From Orthonyx spaldingii (lineage: Eukaryota > Chordata > Aves > Passeriformes > Orthonychidae), in contig VZTJ01000255.1 in assembly GCA_013397795.1 (NCBI GenBank), forward strand, positions 1,101,105 through 1,165,104: DNA of 64,000 nt. The letters are read 5' to 3'. Shown one piece after another: positions 1-10,930 of this stretch. Under the pieces are notes generated by a model. The model was not told the DNA's origin. It was given only the letters and a program-made list of their open reading frames with translations, and ran no database searches. Numbering within the stretch: position 1 is the stretch's first letter; the number at the start of each line of letters is the position of its first letter. A program made the position numbers and the translations under genes.

Positions 1-1020
1 CAGCAAGGCTATGCGTTGAGTGTCAAGAGTGGGTTTAATTCTATAAATGAGACCAAAAGGGTTGCAATCCACCCAGTAGATTTGATAAGATACCAAGTTA
101 AAGGAGGAACTAGCCGTTTATGTGATATTCTTCTGGAACCCACTGAAGTGTCAGGAAGGATCTTGCACCATTTCAAAAGTAAAAGGAAAGATAGTACCAC
201 CAAACCTCTTACACTGAAGAAACTTTTGTGTTACTGACAAAAAAGGACTGCTGAAAAGAAGAGAGAGTCTTGTATGAAGAAGTACCTTTTCTAAGAGTTT
301 GTCCCAGTAATCATTGTCGTCTTAGCTGCAGGACTATATATATAGCTCTCTATCATTTTGCTTTGAAGAAGCCAGGTTATATTCATAGGCTTTTGAAAAA
401 TGCTACCCCTAAGTCCCTCTGAGTTTCAAAGAGACAAAGAATCAACTGATTTTAAACATTTGTTTTTCCATTGCATATGTAACATCATTGAAAATTTACT
501 TCAGTATCAATGAATGTAGATGAAATCTATACTCCCAAGTACCTAAGACACTTTGGAAAATGGAAATTCAGTGCTTCTAGAAATATTATTTATGGTGTAT
601 TCATGGACTTTTATTTCCTGGTTAGTCATTCTTGGTGGTTAAAGGAGAATCTATATTAAGCTTTATATAATTCACATTATCTTAAAAACCACACAGAAAA
701 TCTGCGAGTGTCCCTCTCTCTGGGTGTCCTTGCCTTCTTGCTCTCCTTTGTATTATTACAGCACACTCACTGCGCCTTCTCATAAATTAGATCATCCATA
801 TCCCAGAGATCGCACTGTGTATCCATGGGAATTTATACAGTGATTAGAACAATGGGCCCCTGATTCTGAACGGTGCCTTTGGGATTTCCTGTGATATCAA
901 TTATATACAATACAATCCTGCCCATGAACAGCATTACCCTCCAAGCCACTCAGCTCCAATTGCGTGATACTTAAAATTCCTCACCTCATACTCATTGGCC
1001 ACGAGAGGAGAAGAAAAGAG
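1..1020. other. AT-rich sequence, no gene recognised
   Basis: Unique-looking AT-rich DNA. The only notable frame (16-237, +, 73 codons) starts at a non-ATG codon, has an overlapping open frame on the other strand and resembles no family I know. No repeat family recognised. Confidence 0.5.
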
Positions 1021-1440
1021 TAAACAAATAGGAGATGACCTTTATGAGTAAAACATCTAAGCATAAAAAGATTAATCGACCCCCGTCAGCCAGTCATTAA
1101 ATCAAATAAGAGCTTTTCTTGTACTTTTAAAGCTCAGATTTACAGTCAGGCAAATTGTGTAAAAAGGCTGGTAATACAGTGACGCCCAGTGCCACTGGGC
1201 TTTAGAAAGCTGACAGTTGCTGTAAAATAGTCATTAAACAACCTCTAGAAGAGACTCATCAGCAGATGCCCCCAGGTGAAGGAGAGAGAAAGCTGAGAGA
1301 ATGAAGGAGAATCTAACATCTTAGCATGACTGAATTAAACAGAGCATATTATGCTGATTTTCAGAGTCAGCCCAGTAATTTAATTTTCATAGCAGTTCCT
1401 TTGATTGTAGCAACCATTTTATGAAACATTAATAAAACTT
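1021..1440. promoter_or_regulatory. candidate conserved non-coding element
   Basis: The block is free of recognisable repeats and of long ORFs and is dense in homeodomain-type cores (TTAATCGA, CATTAAATCA, GTCATTAAAC, GTAATTTAAT, CATTAATAAA). This texture is common in vertebrate developmental enhancers. There is no direct evidence of conservation here. It could equally be ordinary AT-rich intergenic DNA. Confidence 0.25.
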
Positions 1441-2949
1441 CTTTTTTATGTAGCATACATCCCTTTTTCATTTCATTAAGAAAAAAGACAGGATGTACAA
1501 ATTTGCTGACCATTAGCTCTGTAAATGACAAAAACAAATGAAAGATTATTTTTAATACAGTACCACTGTGGTGCGTAGACTATATTTGGCTTCATAATAA
1601 TTTCAGCACAAATTAGAAGAGACAAACAAACTGTACATGGATATGCCATATTGTACTGCAATGTCATTTCATAAATCAGAATAGACTACTGTGTGTGTGT
1701 GCATGTGTGCACATATACTATTTTTATATGTAATTACAGTTAGTAATGATATATTAATTGAAATTGTTTCTTCTCTCACTTTTACTGGCACAAATTGCAT
1801 AATTATTTGGAATTAGTATCAACATACTGGTGTAAATGAATAAAAGAGATAATAAATGTAGTTATCTTTTTGGGATAGTGCAATACATACATACAGCTAT
1901 ATGCCTGTAGTCAGCTGTCTTTCTCCCAATTACATGTAAGCATGGGGAAAAAAAGGCAGAACTTTTGAAAATTTTCAACAGGAATTTATTCTGCAAGTAC
2001 AAAAGATTTTACAAAAATGTGGGGGGAAAAATTAATTTCCCTTTCATATTTTTGTTTCCTTCTAACCTGCCTTTCTGCAGTTCCTTGTTTTTCTCTACCA
2101 TGTATGTCTTCAAACCATTTTATAACAAGATTGAAGACATAACTATAAAGACATGAATGCAAAAACAAATGAGAGAAAAAAAACCCCAGACAGCAAAGAG
2201 AAAGGAAAAGAAAAAAAAAGTTACGCTAACTTTACATCTTTCACCTCTGTTGGGATAATTGTCCTTTTTTCTTTAAACCAAAATTTCCCTCAACATTTTT
2301 GCCTTGGAAAAGTAGACAAACATTTTTTCAGCAAAAATGTCTTCCTTGAAGAAATACTGACACCTCTTTAACCAGAGAAAATACGTTTTGCAGACAGGAA
2401 AGACATGTCACAAAAACATGTTCTCATTTGGTTACAAAATCTGTTTCTTTGTTGACTCCCTCATTTAAATGCTGCCTCAAAGTCAGACTCCTATCATAAC
2501 AAATAGACACAGAAACTCATATGTGGAAATACACACATGTTTATATTTATCTATATGTATATTTATATGTATATTTATTTACATATACAAAGCATGCAGT
2601 CGCAGACAAACTCTGTGTAAAAATAAAGACCATGAAGTGAAGCACTCAAATGACAAGTTTTCTCACATTTAGACCGTCTGCCCATATACACAGAGGCATC
2701 ATAGCCACAGGATTACATGCCAGTTTTTCCCCTGTGATAACTTAGTTTCAGAAAAAAACCCCAAACCAACAAACTAAAAACCTGCCTGCTTAGTGTACTG
2801 TCAGTGTTACTTTTTTTTAATATTTAACGTTCCCTTGTGAAGGAAGAAAATGACTCATTCATCTCACAGCAAGGGACCAGACTCTGAAAGATGCTATGGA
2901 GTTTATTCATAGAAATGAAAGCACCAGTGGGAAACAGGCAGGTCTTACT
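1441..2949. other. AT-rich sequence with a short TG tract
   Basis: No gene or transposon recognised. Positions 1690-1718 form an unbroken alternating purine-pyrimidine run of TG/CA/TA steps. Positions 2540-2590 are a TATATGTATATTTA-like low-complexity stretch. Small ORFs here have no family resemblance. Confidence 0.5.
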
Positions 2950-3070
2950 CAAACTTTTTGTGTGATCTCTATCAGACCACATCCTCCCTCTGTGCCTCAG
3001 ATTTTCCTTAGTAAAATATCATTAGATACATATTGGTTAGACTGTACAATGGGGTTATCTGATTTCACTT
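2950..3070 (+). repeat. MIR-like SINE relic
   Basis: The stretch reads like the MIR core and tail. A TGTGTGATCT segment is followed by CTCTGTGCCTCAGATTTTCC, then TAGTAAAAT and ACAATGGGG, in the MIR order (gtgacctt, then cctctctgtgcctcagtttcc, then gtaaaatgggg). It is diverged and partial, so its edges are approximate. Confidence 0.5.
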
Positions 3071-4340
3071 TAGTTTTCAAAAAAATCAGGCTTCTTTAAA
3101 ATTAAAGTACCTGTCAGGAGCCAAAGAAGAGCAACAGATGCTGCAAGAGGGTCTCTTAATTTGCAATGCCATCAGAGCAGGATGCACAGGTTTTCGGCTT
3201 TGGTTCCTTTTATTCGGTCACTACAGAGAGACTCCAGGCAACTCTCAGAGATTGTGCAGCTGTTTTGGGGATGTCAGGTGCCTCATGCTCTCTTAGAGGA
3301 GCCCTACCCTAGGCTTGCTGCTCCTAGGTTGGCTATATAGTCCTTGCACAATAGATTCCTCATCTCACTTAGACTTTTGCAAGAGAAAGTAATGTAGCAC
3401 GTATATTTTATTTGTGATTGATTTGGAAAAGAAATTTTCTCTTTCATCATTACCTTCATCTGTAAAATGAGGATAATGTTTATCACTTAGCAAAGCAGCT
3501 TTAGATCATCCTGTGACATATATGGTTTCAAGGTGTCATAAACCTCCCATAGATTCATTTTTGTGTACTCAATATTACAGTGATAGCAACTGAATGGACA
3601 CATAAATTACATTGCAAACTGTGGCTGCTTTTCCAGTTTTTTTTTTCTTTTTAAAAATATTATTATGCAATAATAATCTGTGAAAACATGTCAGTAACAT
3701 GTGAAGAATACTTATTGCATGAACTAGCATACTTTTCCTTTAATTTTGTTTTCTGTAGGATTGTATTCCTGCAAAAATCCTTTTTAGTGTTATTGTGTAT
3801 TACACAAAAAACATTTTACTGCACCTTTTGTATGGTTTTGTGAAAGAGTGTCACAATTTTATATTTTTAAACTTTCTATTATTTTAAGTGGTAGTGTGGA
3901 TTAATATTCAGTAAAGTCTCTAGCAAGTACACATACAAAATGTTTTAACATACCTTCCCCAGAAAATTCTAGGAGGATTTCCACAAAGTTTCTTCATCCA
4001 ACACACACAAATAATTCTTCTAATTACATCAAATGTACTAACCCTTTGCTCCTACCCTAATTGAAGGATTTAATTATGAAGGAAAATCGATTTCCTTCAT
4101 ATTTCATACTGCAACCTATAAAGTTATTACTTTGAGCAAAGAATTTTGCAAGCCACAAAAAAGGTTGCAAATTGCAGCACATCACAAATTTTAATGTGGA
4201 GGGGAAAGGCAGACTATGGCACTATCTTCATTGAGAGAATTTTATACAGGTGATTTTATATTCATCATATCTGCTTCTCACATAAGGAAGTATGGGCTTC
4301 ACAGGTGGTATTTTTTCTATTGAAATTATTCTGCATGCCA
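3071..4340. other. AT-rich sequence with a short MIR-like core
   Basis: Positions 3447-3490 contain TTCATCTGTAAAATGAGGAT followed by AATGTTTATCACTTA. This matches the MIR '...catctgtaaaatgaggataat...' segment and may be a second small SINE relic. The rest is unique AT-rich DNA with no gene recognised. Confidence 0.4.
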
Positions 4341-4344
4341 CTAA

Positions 4345-4456
4345 AATAGAGGGTTTTTTTTGTTCATTGGGGTTTTTTGTTTGTTTGGTTGTTCTGGTTT
4401 TATTTTGGGTTTTTTGTTTGGTTGGTTGGGTTTTTTTGTTTGTTTGTTTTGTTTTT
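4345..4456 (+). repeat. G/T-rich low-complexity tract
   Basis: About 110 bp almost entirely of T runs broken by GG, GGG or GGGG (TTTGG, TTGGTTGG and TTTGTTTG variants). A reading frame on each strand here (4292-4495 + and 4228-4476 -) is a by-product of this bias. Repeated G runs on one strand give some G-quadruplex potential, though with long loops. Confidence 0.8.
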
Positions 4457-4960
4457 CTTCCAGAGAAGGTATACAAGCAGGTTAATGGTCAATAGCACCA
4501 TTAGGAAATTTAAATTTATTAAGGACAACTTTTAGCAGAATCTTGAAGGGATGCTTGCAAGTTCCTGGTGCACTGCAGTCACACTGGTGGAACAAGGAGG
4601 AACAATTCTAGTTCCAGTGGGCAGAGTTGTAACTAATGAAAAGTGTAAAGAATACACTGCATTATTTCACCATGCACTAATCCTTTCAAAAGGCATCTAA
4701 AAAGACAGAAAAAGGGTAAAACCTCCAGAAATTAAGTTTACGTGACAGACTGGGCTGCAGTTCTCAGAAGTTTAATCTGTACTGCTAGTCAAATAAAAAA
4801 ACTGATGTTGGCCTCAGTATTTTCTTGCAGTGTTGTTTTTGATTGAAAACTTCGTGAATGTTTGTGATATTGCTGAGAGCCTATTGGCAGATGAGCATCT
4901 CTTGCTATAGTCTCCACCATTATTTGCCTGTCTTGTCTATTAACGAGCACTATCATCCCA
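4457..4960. other. no gene recognised
   Basis: Unique sequence with no repeat family, splice-bounded ORF or RNA gene that I can support. Confidence 0.5.
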
Positions 4961-5200
4961 TCGTAAGATGACAGCTGCAACACGTACTCAGGCGCAATAA
5001 ACAGCTAAATGAGGCGCACAGCAATTTCACTTGTCACCAGAGCCCTCGGCACGACTGGCTGCACAGCTTGATGCATAAATTCATGAGGCTGTTGCATATG
5101 ATGGAGTATGCCTGGCTGAAAGAGGTGATGGATAGCAGGGCAGCTAAAAATGGCCATCACCTTGACTCTGTCAGGACATTTTTTAAAAGTACCCCATCAG
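4961..5200. promoter_or_regulatory. candidate conserved non-coding element
   Basis: A higher-complexity block than its neighbours, with AGGCGCAATAAA and TAAATGAGGCGCACAG (a repeated GAGGCGCA-like core), CTTGATGCATAAATTCATGA and several CpGs in otherwise CpG-poor DNA. It contains no repeat I recognise. An overlapping frame at 5068-5295 (+, 75 codons) is not recognised. The regulatory reading is inference only. Confidence 0.22.
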
Positions 5201-6838
5201 CTCTCTTGCATTCTTTTATGTACACTATCCCCAAGCTAAAGGCTTTCAAAAGTACTGATATAAGACTTTTCCTTACTGACGGGTTTTGGATTTAAAGTCA
5301 AGTTTCTTCTTAGGTTCAGTGAATGCAATATATGCTACTAATGTGTAGGGTGAAATGGTCCTATAATAATTGTTCATTCAACACACAGTGGAGTCATAAG
5401 GTTAAACACTAACAACAGAAATTTTCCACAGTATGTCTAAAATGCTGGTACAATGCATACATGCACACAGAGACATATATGACAGCAAAATGTGTGAAGC
5501 CTCGTGCAAAAGTACATTCAATTACAAATATGCATACAAAACTATGTTTTGCAAAAAGCTATAGGAAGTGTTCTGGAGTGCATTATGGTAATTATACATT
5601 ATGCAAAATGAATGCAGGTTTAAATAACTTGCCATTACCTACTGTTAGATCTGAATTAACAACGCATTTTCTAATAAGTCAATAAAACTGAAGGGAAAAT
5701 TACAGCAGAGAAAAATGGACATATTGCTCACAGGGTTTCCAAATAAAGCCCAAAACTCGAGTTGCCGTAAGCACAGAATTTAATGTCCCAGTGAAATTCC
5801 TTGCATCCCCTGTATCTATGTTACTGGAAGTCACCTAAGGAAGACAAATACAAAGGCAACAAAATCAATGAGGCAGTTTCCTGCAAAGCTTCACGCATTA
5901 ATCTCTATCACACGGAGAAACATACACCACTACAAGGGAAGGAAGTCACTTGTTCTCTAATAAAAGAGAAAACCCTTGGTAATAAGCAATTAATAAAGTT
6001 GTCATGATTAGTTATGCAACTATGAATCAATGCTCATGATGAAAATGACCACTCTCGTGGTTTAACAAATCTATGATCTGGTGGTATTGCAAACATCATT
6101 GCCACGTTGAAGCCTACAGAAGCACTGTGGTCATTTTCTTAACATTGTTAATGGCAAATTTTAATGGAAGGTGGTTTCCCTGTCCTGCACACACATATCT
6201 GTATATCTGAGTGCTAAGTGTCTCCTCCTGCCTCTACCCTCTTGTCTGTTCTGAAACTCTCTTTTGGGCTGGCCAGCTCTGCCTTGCTCCTGTCTGCAGT
6301 AGAAGGTGTTTGGACCTTTCCTGCCTGCTGACATCTGCCAGCAGTATCCTGGCACCCAGGAGCAGCTCCTCCAGGCCAGCTGCAGCCAGGTGCCACTGGG
6401 TCTGCTTGCTGCTCAGGTCACCAGGTGATGGGAAAGACCCTGAGTGGGAGCACTCCGTGGCACTTCTGGTCCTTTAAGCTCTTACACCCTGCAGCCACTC
6501 CTCTGGTGCTCATAGCTGTGGTGTCCAAGCACATACCAAGCAGTAACCTCAAAGAGCAGAGACACCCCTCGAAGACCTTGAGGAGGAACAGTTGCCCCAT
6601 TGTGTCTTTGATTTTCTCTGCAATCCCAAAAGGGGGCTGGAAGCATTGGCACCACGTTAAGGTGCCATTCTCCCACCCACTGGCTTCTCTTGGGACTGTC
6701 AGCAGCTGATGTGTCTGGAGTGCAGAGCCTGAATTTCTGAGGTCATGAGTTTTTATTAAATTTAATGGTGCATCTTGGGGGGGAAAAAAAAAGATGCCTA
6801 AATAGTGATTTAAGGGACTGATTTTTGATATGGCATGC
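5201..6838. other. no gene recognised; GC-richer part at 6.2-6.7 kb
   Basis: Unique sequence. From about 6200 to 6720 it is distinctly richer in C and G and carries overlapping open frames on both strands (145 codons on - at 6418-6855, 94 on + at 6425-6709). Open frames on both strands point to stop-poor composition and not to a gene. None resembles a family I know. An old LTR or other repeat fragment is possible but I cannot name one. Confidence 0.45.
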
Positions 6839-6851
6839 TGCCATCTGGTGG
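6839..6851 (-). promoter_or_regulatory. CTCF core-motif match
   Basis: TGCCATCTGGTGG is the reverse complement of CCACCAGATGGCA, a full match to the vertebrate CTCF core consensus CCASYAGRKGGCR. The motif would be read on the minus strand. Occupancy in chromatin cannot be judged from sequence. Confidence 0.55.
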
Positions 6852-7878
6852 ACACTGCTCTGATCTAGCGTTTGACCAGAGCTGTGAGGAGCTGGGGCAG
6901 GGAAACAAAGATGTGTGGAGTTTTGAGGTCCTCTGCGAAAGAACCTGGACCCAGTGCCAGTCTTCGTTCTGCAAGAAAACCATCTTTGAAAAACTGGAGA
7001 GCCTCCACTTCCTTACAACTTCAGTGTGAGACAATGAATCCAGAAAATGTTGGCTTATTTTCATGAAGCCCCTGGGAAAAAACATGAAGAAAAGCCTGTC
7101 TTTCACACTGTCAGGAAGAAAGAATAAAAAAAAATGCAGCAAAAGAAGCACTACAGTAGAGCCATAGTGAAATTGTGAGAGGCTTCTAGGCATGTTCTCC
7201 TTGTGGGATGTCTTCTGGCTCACTTGGTAGATCAGAATGCTGCTCCTATGGATGAAGTCATGTCCTGGGAGGAAGAACTTAATGATCACTGAAGCACTTA
7301 GATAAAGCTAAACTGAACCCCAAAGAATGAGGAATTTAGTGAAAATTTAAATTACACAAAACAGAGTGCCCAGATTTTTGCCTTTACCCAGCCTCCATAA
7401 GAAGAGTCTACTAAGAAGAAGAAATTTGTTATTATGCAATACAAGAACCTAGGTCATTTTAAGCATTAAAGAAACTGGGACAGTGTTTGGTAGATCTGGT
7501 GAAAGGAGAAGGAAGGGGGAGGGAAAGAAATTATCTGCATATTATCATAGAAACTGGATGTTTATTCACAACTTCTATTTTCCTAGCTAATGCTTTCATG
7601 AAAATATAGCAGTGAAGTTTTTATCAATGCCACATTTACTGTCCTTAATATCAAAGCTCAATGAAAATGATTCTTCTTTAAATGAATGCAGTAGTGCAAC
7701 ATGCAGCCTAAGAGGTGCTGTAATTCAAGAACTTCACAAATGCTATGAAAAGGTAACAGAAAAAGGGACTTGTGTCTCATGGTGTGTGTGTGTATCAAGC
7801 TCTTTACAAAGCATTCGTACACTTTGTCCTAAACACAGTAATCAAGTTTCCCACTGAGAGACTTGAAGATCAAGACTA
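6852..7878. other. no gene recognised
   Basis: Contains the body of a 159-codon minus-strand frame (6810-7289) whose translation is leucine- and phenylalanine-rich in the middle and matches nothing I know. A plus-strand frame overlaps it (6835-7029). I treat both as chance ORFs. Confidence 0.4.
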
Positions 7879-7940
7879 GGGGCCAAATTCTGCTCTTATA
7901 GTTACATGTTCACCTGTGTAACTGACAGCAGAATTTGCCC
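7879..7940. repeat. palindromic ancient interspersed repeat
   Basis: Nested inverted repeats. The outer arms are 7879-7894 (GGGGCCAAATTCTGCT) and 7927-7940 (AGCAGAATTTGCCC), complementary apart from a one-base bulge. The inner arms are AGTTACA (7900-7906) and TGTAACT (7917-7923). The wording 'gccaaattctgct...ttacacctgtgtaac' resembles an old dispersed repeat that I remember from sauropsid genomes, but I cannot name the family. A MITE-like origin fits the symmetry. Confidence 0.5.
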
Positions 7941-10884
7941 TTAGGACTTTAAACTTGATCTGCTATTCGATGGGCAGCTCGTGCACTGATCTGAGCACCA
8001 GAGTGATGTGCTCCTGTCAACCTGTGAATCAGAGGAATTGCTGCTCTCATACAGAGGAGGAAAAACCTCCTTGTAAATTGCTCTTGAAATCGTCTCATGC
8101 TTCTTTCTAGCAAGGATGGGCAAATTTGAACACAAAATTCAACATAAACTTAAATAATGCTTAGATATCAGGGAGACAGATGCCATAGAAATACAAGCTG
8201 GTTGATGATTAATTGCATTTGCCTTTCATTTAGGACACGCTATGATAAAAGGAGTTAGTGAGGGGAAAAGAGAGAAATTTAAATGAAAAAATGCACAAAG
8301 CACACATAAATATGTACATGCTGCATATAAACAAAGGAAATTTAGACCAGCTTCAGCATACTTCTTCACTGGCTAATGCAGAAAGGGTGCAGAAAAGAAG
8401 CTATTCTTTGTAAAACTGTCTTCATCTTCTGAAACAAAAAAAAAGATCAATATAGACAGGGCTAAAAGTTTTACTGGCTGAGATTACCTTGCAAAAACTT
8501 CAGAATTGTCTGTTGAATTGTATATAAGTTAGCAACTTTGTGCAATGGAATATATTTCTCCAAATTTACTGCTTTGCATAAAATTAGTTAACACTGAGCA
8601 TGGACTGTCAAAATGTGTCTAGTAGAATGAGAATGTGGGACACTTGGGGAAGACAGCCGAGTTAATTTTAGTTGTGGATAAGCTACCCTCAGCAAACCTT
8701 GACCCTGTTCAAACAGCACTTGCAATCAAGATTTACTACATCGTGTTATCAAGCAAAGAGTCTGTTCTGTTTATGTAGATATGTAGACTTCTCTCATGAT
8801 GCCAGGCAGCCTTCCTTGGCTAAAACTTCCCTGGTCCCAGGCTCCTCTCCTTCCTGTGCCTAGCTGCCAGATTAGCCCATCGAGGCTGAAGTCACAGGAG
8901 AGGGAAGTGCTTCTGGCTAATGTTGCCCTCATGCTGCTGTGGAGAATGTGTTAGTTGCAGTTGTGCCTAAAGTCACTGTACATGTGGGGCTGGGATAGCT
9001 CAAGCCATTTGGACTTTCAAATAAACCTAGAAGATATGAAACTGTCACATGAAAGATGGACGTGCTCATTTAGTTTGTAAATCACGTGTGATTGGTGCTA
9101 TAATTTCTTCAATGGGAAAAGATGGCAGGAAGACTTTCCCACATAAGTTGGCCAAAAGATATTTTTGATAGTGTTTCGTGAAAGAATGTGTGATCTTTAA
9201 ATCAGGGAGGTAAGCATTATTTCTTTCTATGTATTGAAATAATGTCAATGTCTTAGTTACAAACTGCTATTGTCCCTGTGATGCTGCACTCTGCAGAAAA
9301 AGACAAGAAGAGCTTCTTCCTCAAGGTAACTGCCTGTCTCCATTTAGCAAACAAAATAAAAAAGACTAGGTGGTAAATACTTTTTTTTTAGATACTTTTT
9401 TTCACTAGGAAAAAAATGTTATAAAATTCATTTCAGTGATCAACCCTGTTCTTGAAAATGTAGAAACAGACTATTTCTTTTGCTCAGACATCATTGACAT
9501 CATGGCTTGTATGAGCAAGAAGAGAGAAAAAATAAAAATATTTTTAAAAATACTTTTATTGTCTTCGTTTATTCTCTATTCATTTGCAAGTTATTCCGTT
9601 TTCAAGGTCAACTGTTTGATAGAACACTTGGAAGGATATTCCCTGGACATATTTTTGAAGGGAAAAAATAATCCAGTTTGTAAACAAATGAAATAAAATG
9701 TGACAGAAGATGATATCAGACATGCAACATTTGTGACAGATGAAGCTCACAAAGATTGCCCACAGACTTCAGAATGTCTCCTTAGTAATCCCCGTTTCCT
9801 CATGAAAGACTGCTCCTGGGTTTCCCTGGCCATTTCAGAACTTCATTCTAGTATCTTCATTGAATTTCTAAGACTAAACACAGCAAAATTAATGTATTTT
9901 AAACTGCCCAAGAGGTTACAATGAGTATCTCACAGAACCTAAACTTTCTTTCCTCTAGTTTTCCTCTGCAAATACCCTTATTACTTCTCCAGTCTCAAAA
10001 AAACCCCAACTAACCAACAACAGCAATAAAAAAGAACAACCCTAAGACATTCCCGTAATTATTCTGCAAATTGCAGAATGGTAGTTGAGGGTCATCTCCT
10101 AATCACTTTTTCGATATTTCTCAGTTACCTCAACAGGTTCTGTCAAAGTTCTGTTATCCAACTGTTTGATTCTGAAAGTTAAAATTACCTCAGGAATCAC
10201 CTTTTCCCACCCTCAGATCTAGATTTCCTGAGCCTGTTTATATTTCCTGCCTACTTGCAACTGCTACGATAAGACCCAAAAAGCTGTGAACACTTTTTCC
10301 CCCTGTGATAGACAGGAACAAAGCCTTCTTCAGAGAGCAGTGGATGGAAAGTAAATAGGTTCATGAGCTCTGGGAACACTAGCAGTGCTGCAGGCAGGGT
10401 AGCAGACAATGTAAAATAAATACAGTTAAAGAGTAAGAAAAATATATTTACTTTTGCTCCTTTAAGCTTTGAGCTATTCGAGAAGGTTGTGAAGGAGATC
10501 CTGGTTCAGAAGGGCGCAAAAAAAGCTCACTTGCAAACTACACTATTGCCTCACAGATGAAAAGAAGGCACATTGGATTTCAGGAGATTCACAACAGATG
10601 AGTAATAATCATTAAGAATATGATGCCCAAACCATTAGGAATGAAGAGATCATGTGACAGTAAGTATACAGAGAAGCATAATTCCCACAAACATAAGTAA
10701 TTTCTCCTATCAGGTTTTCAGTACTTACTAGTAAATCCCAAACAACTAACAGAGTAGCTATAAATTGAAGAGACTTGAGACAAGCATTTTGCAGATTTCT
10801 GAGAATTATTTGTCTCAGTTTGCACCTCACTTGTACTAGTGGAGTAAAAGCCACAGTCTGTGATGCTACAAACAGATCAGTACA
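7941..10884. other. AT-rich sequence, no gene recognised
   Basis: No transposon recognised. Positions 9436-9924 are open in one plus-strand frame except for a single TAA at 9694-9696, and the peptide is not recognised. A near-perfect 19-bp palindrome lies at 10061-10079 (ATTCTGCAA, one base, TTGCAGAAT). Confidence 0.45.
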
Positions 10885-10930
10885 GTACATACATACATAC
10901 ATATATATATATATATACACACACACACAT
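10885..10930. repeat. compound microsatellite (CATA)n-(TA)n-(CA)n
   Basis: 46 bp of unbroken alternating purine-pyrimidine: three or more CATA units, about eight TA units, then a CA run. It is likely to be length-polymorphic and able to adopt Z-DNA or cruciform structures. Confidence 0.9.

Noticed and set aside
4228..4495. Lys/Thr/Gln-rich frame on the minus strand and Phe/Val-rich frame on the plus strand
   Set aside because: Both are produced by the G/T-rich low-complexity tract.
6418..7289. Two overlapping long minus-strand frames (145 and 159 codons) as a possible gene
   Set aside because: They overlap each other and plus-strand frames, lack splice or promoter context, have no recognisable domain, and fall in a locally stop-poor GC-richer patch.
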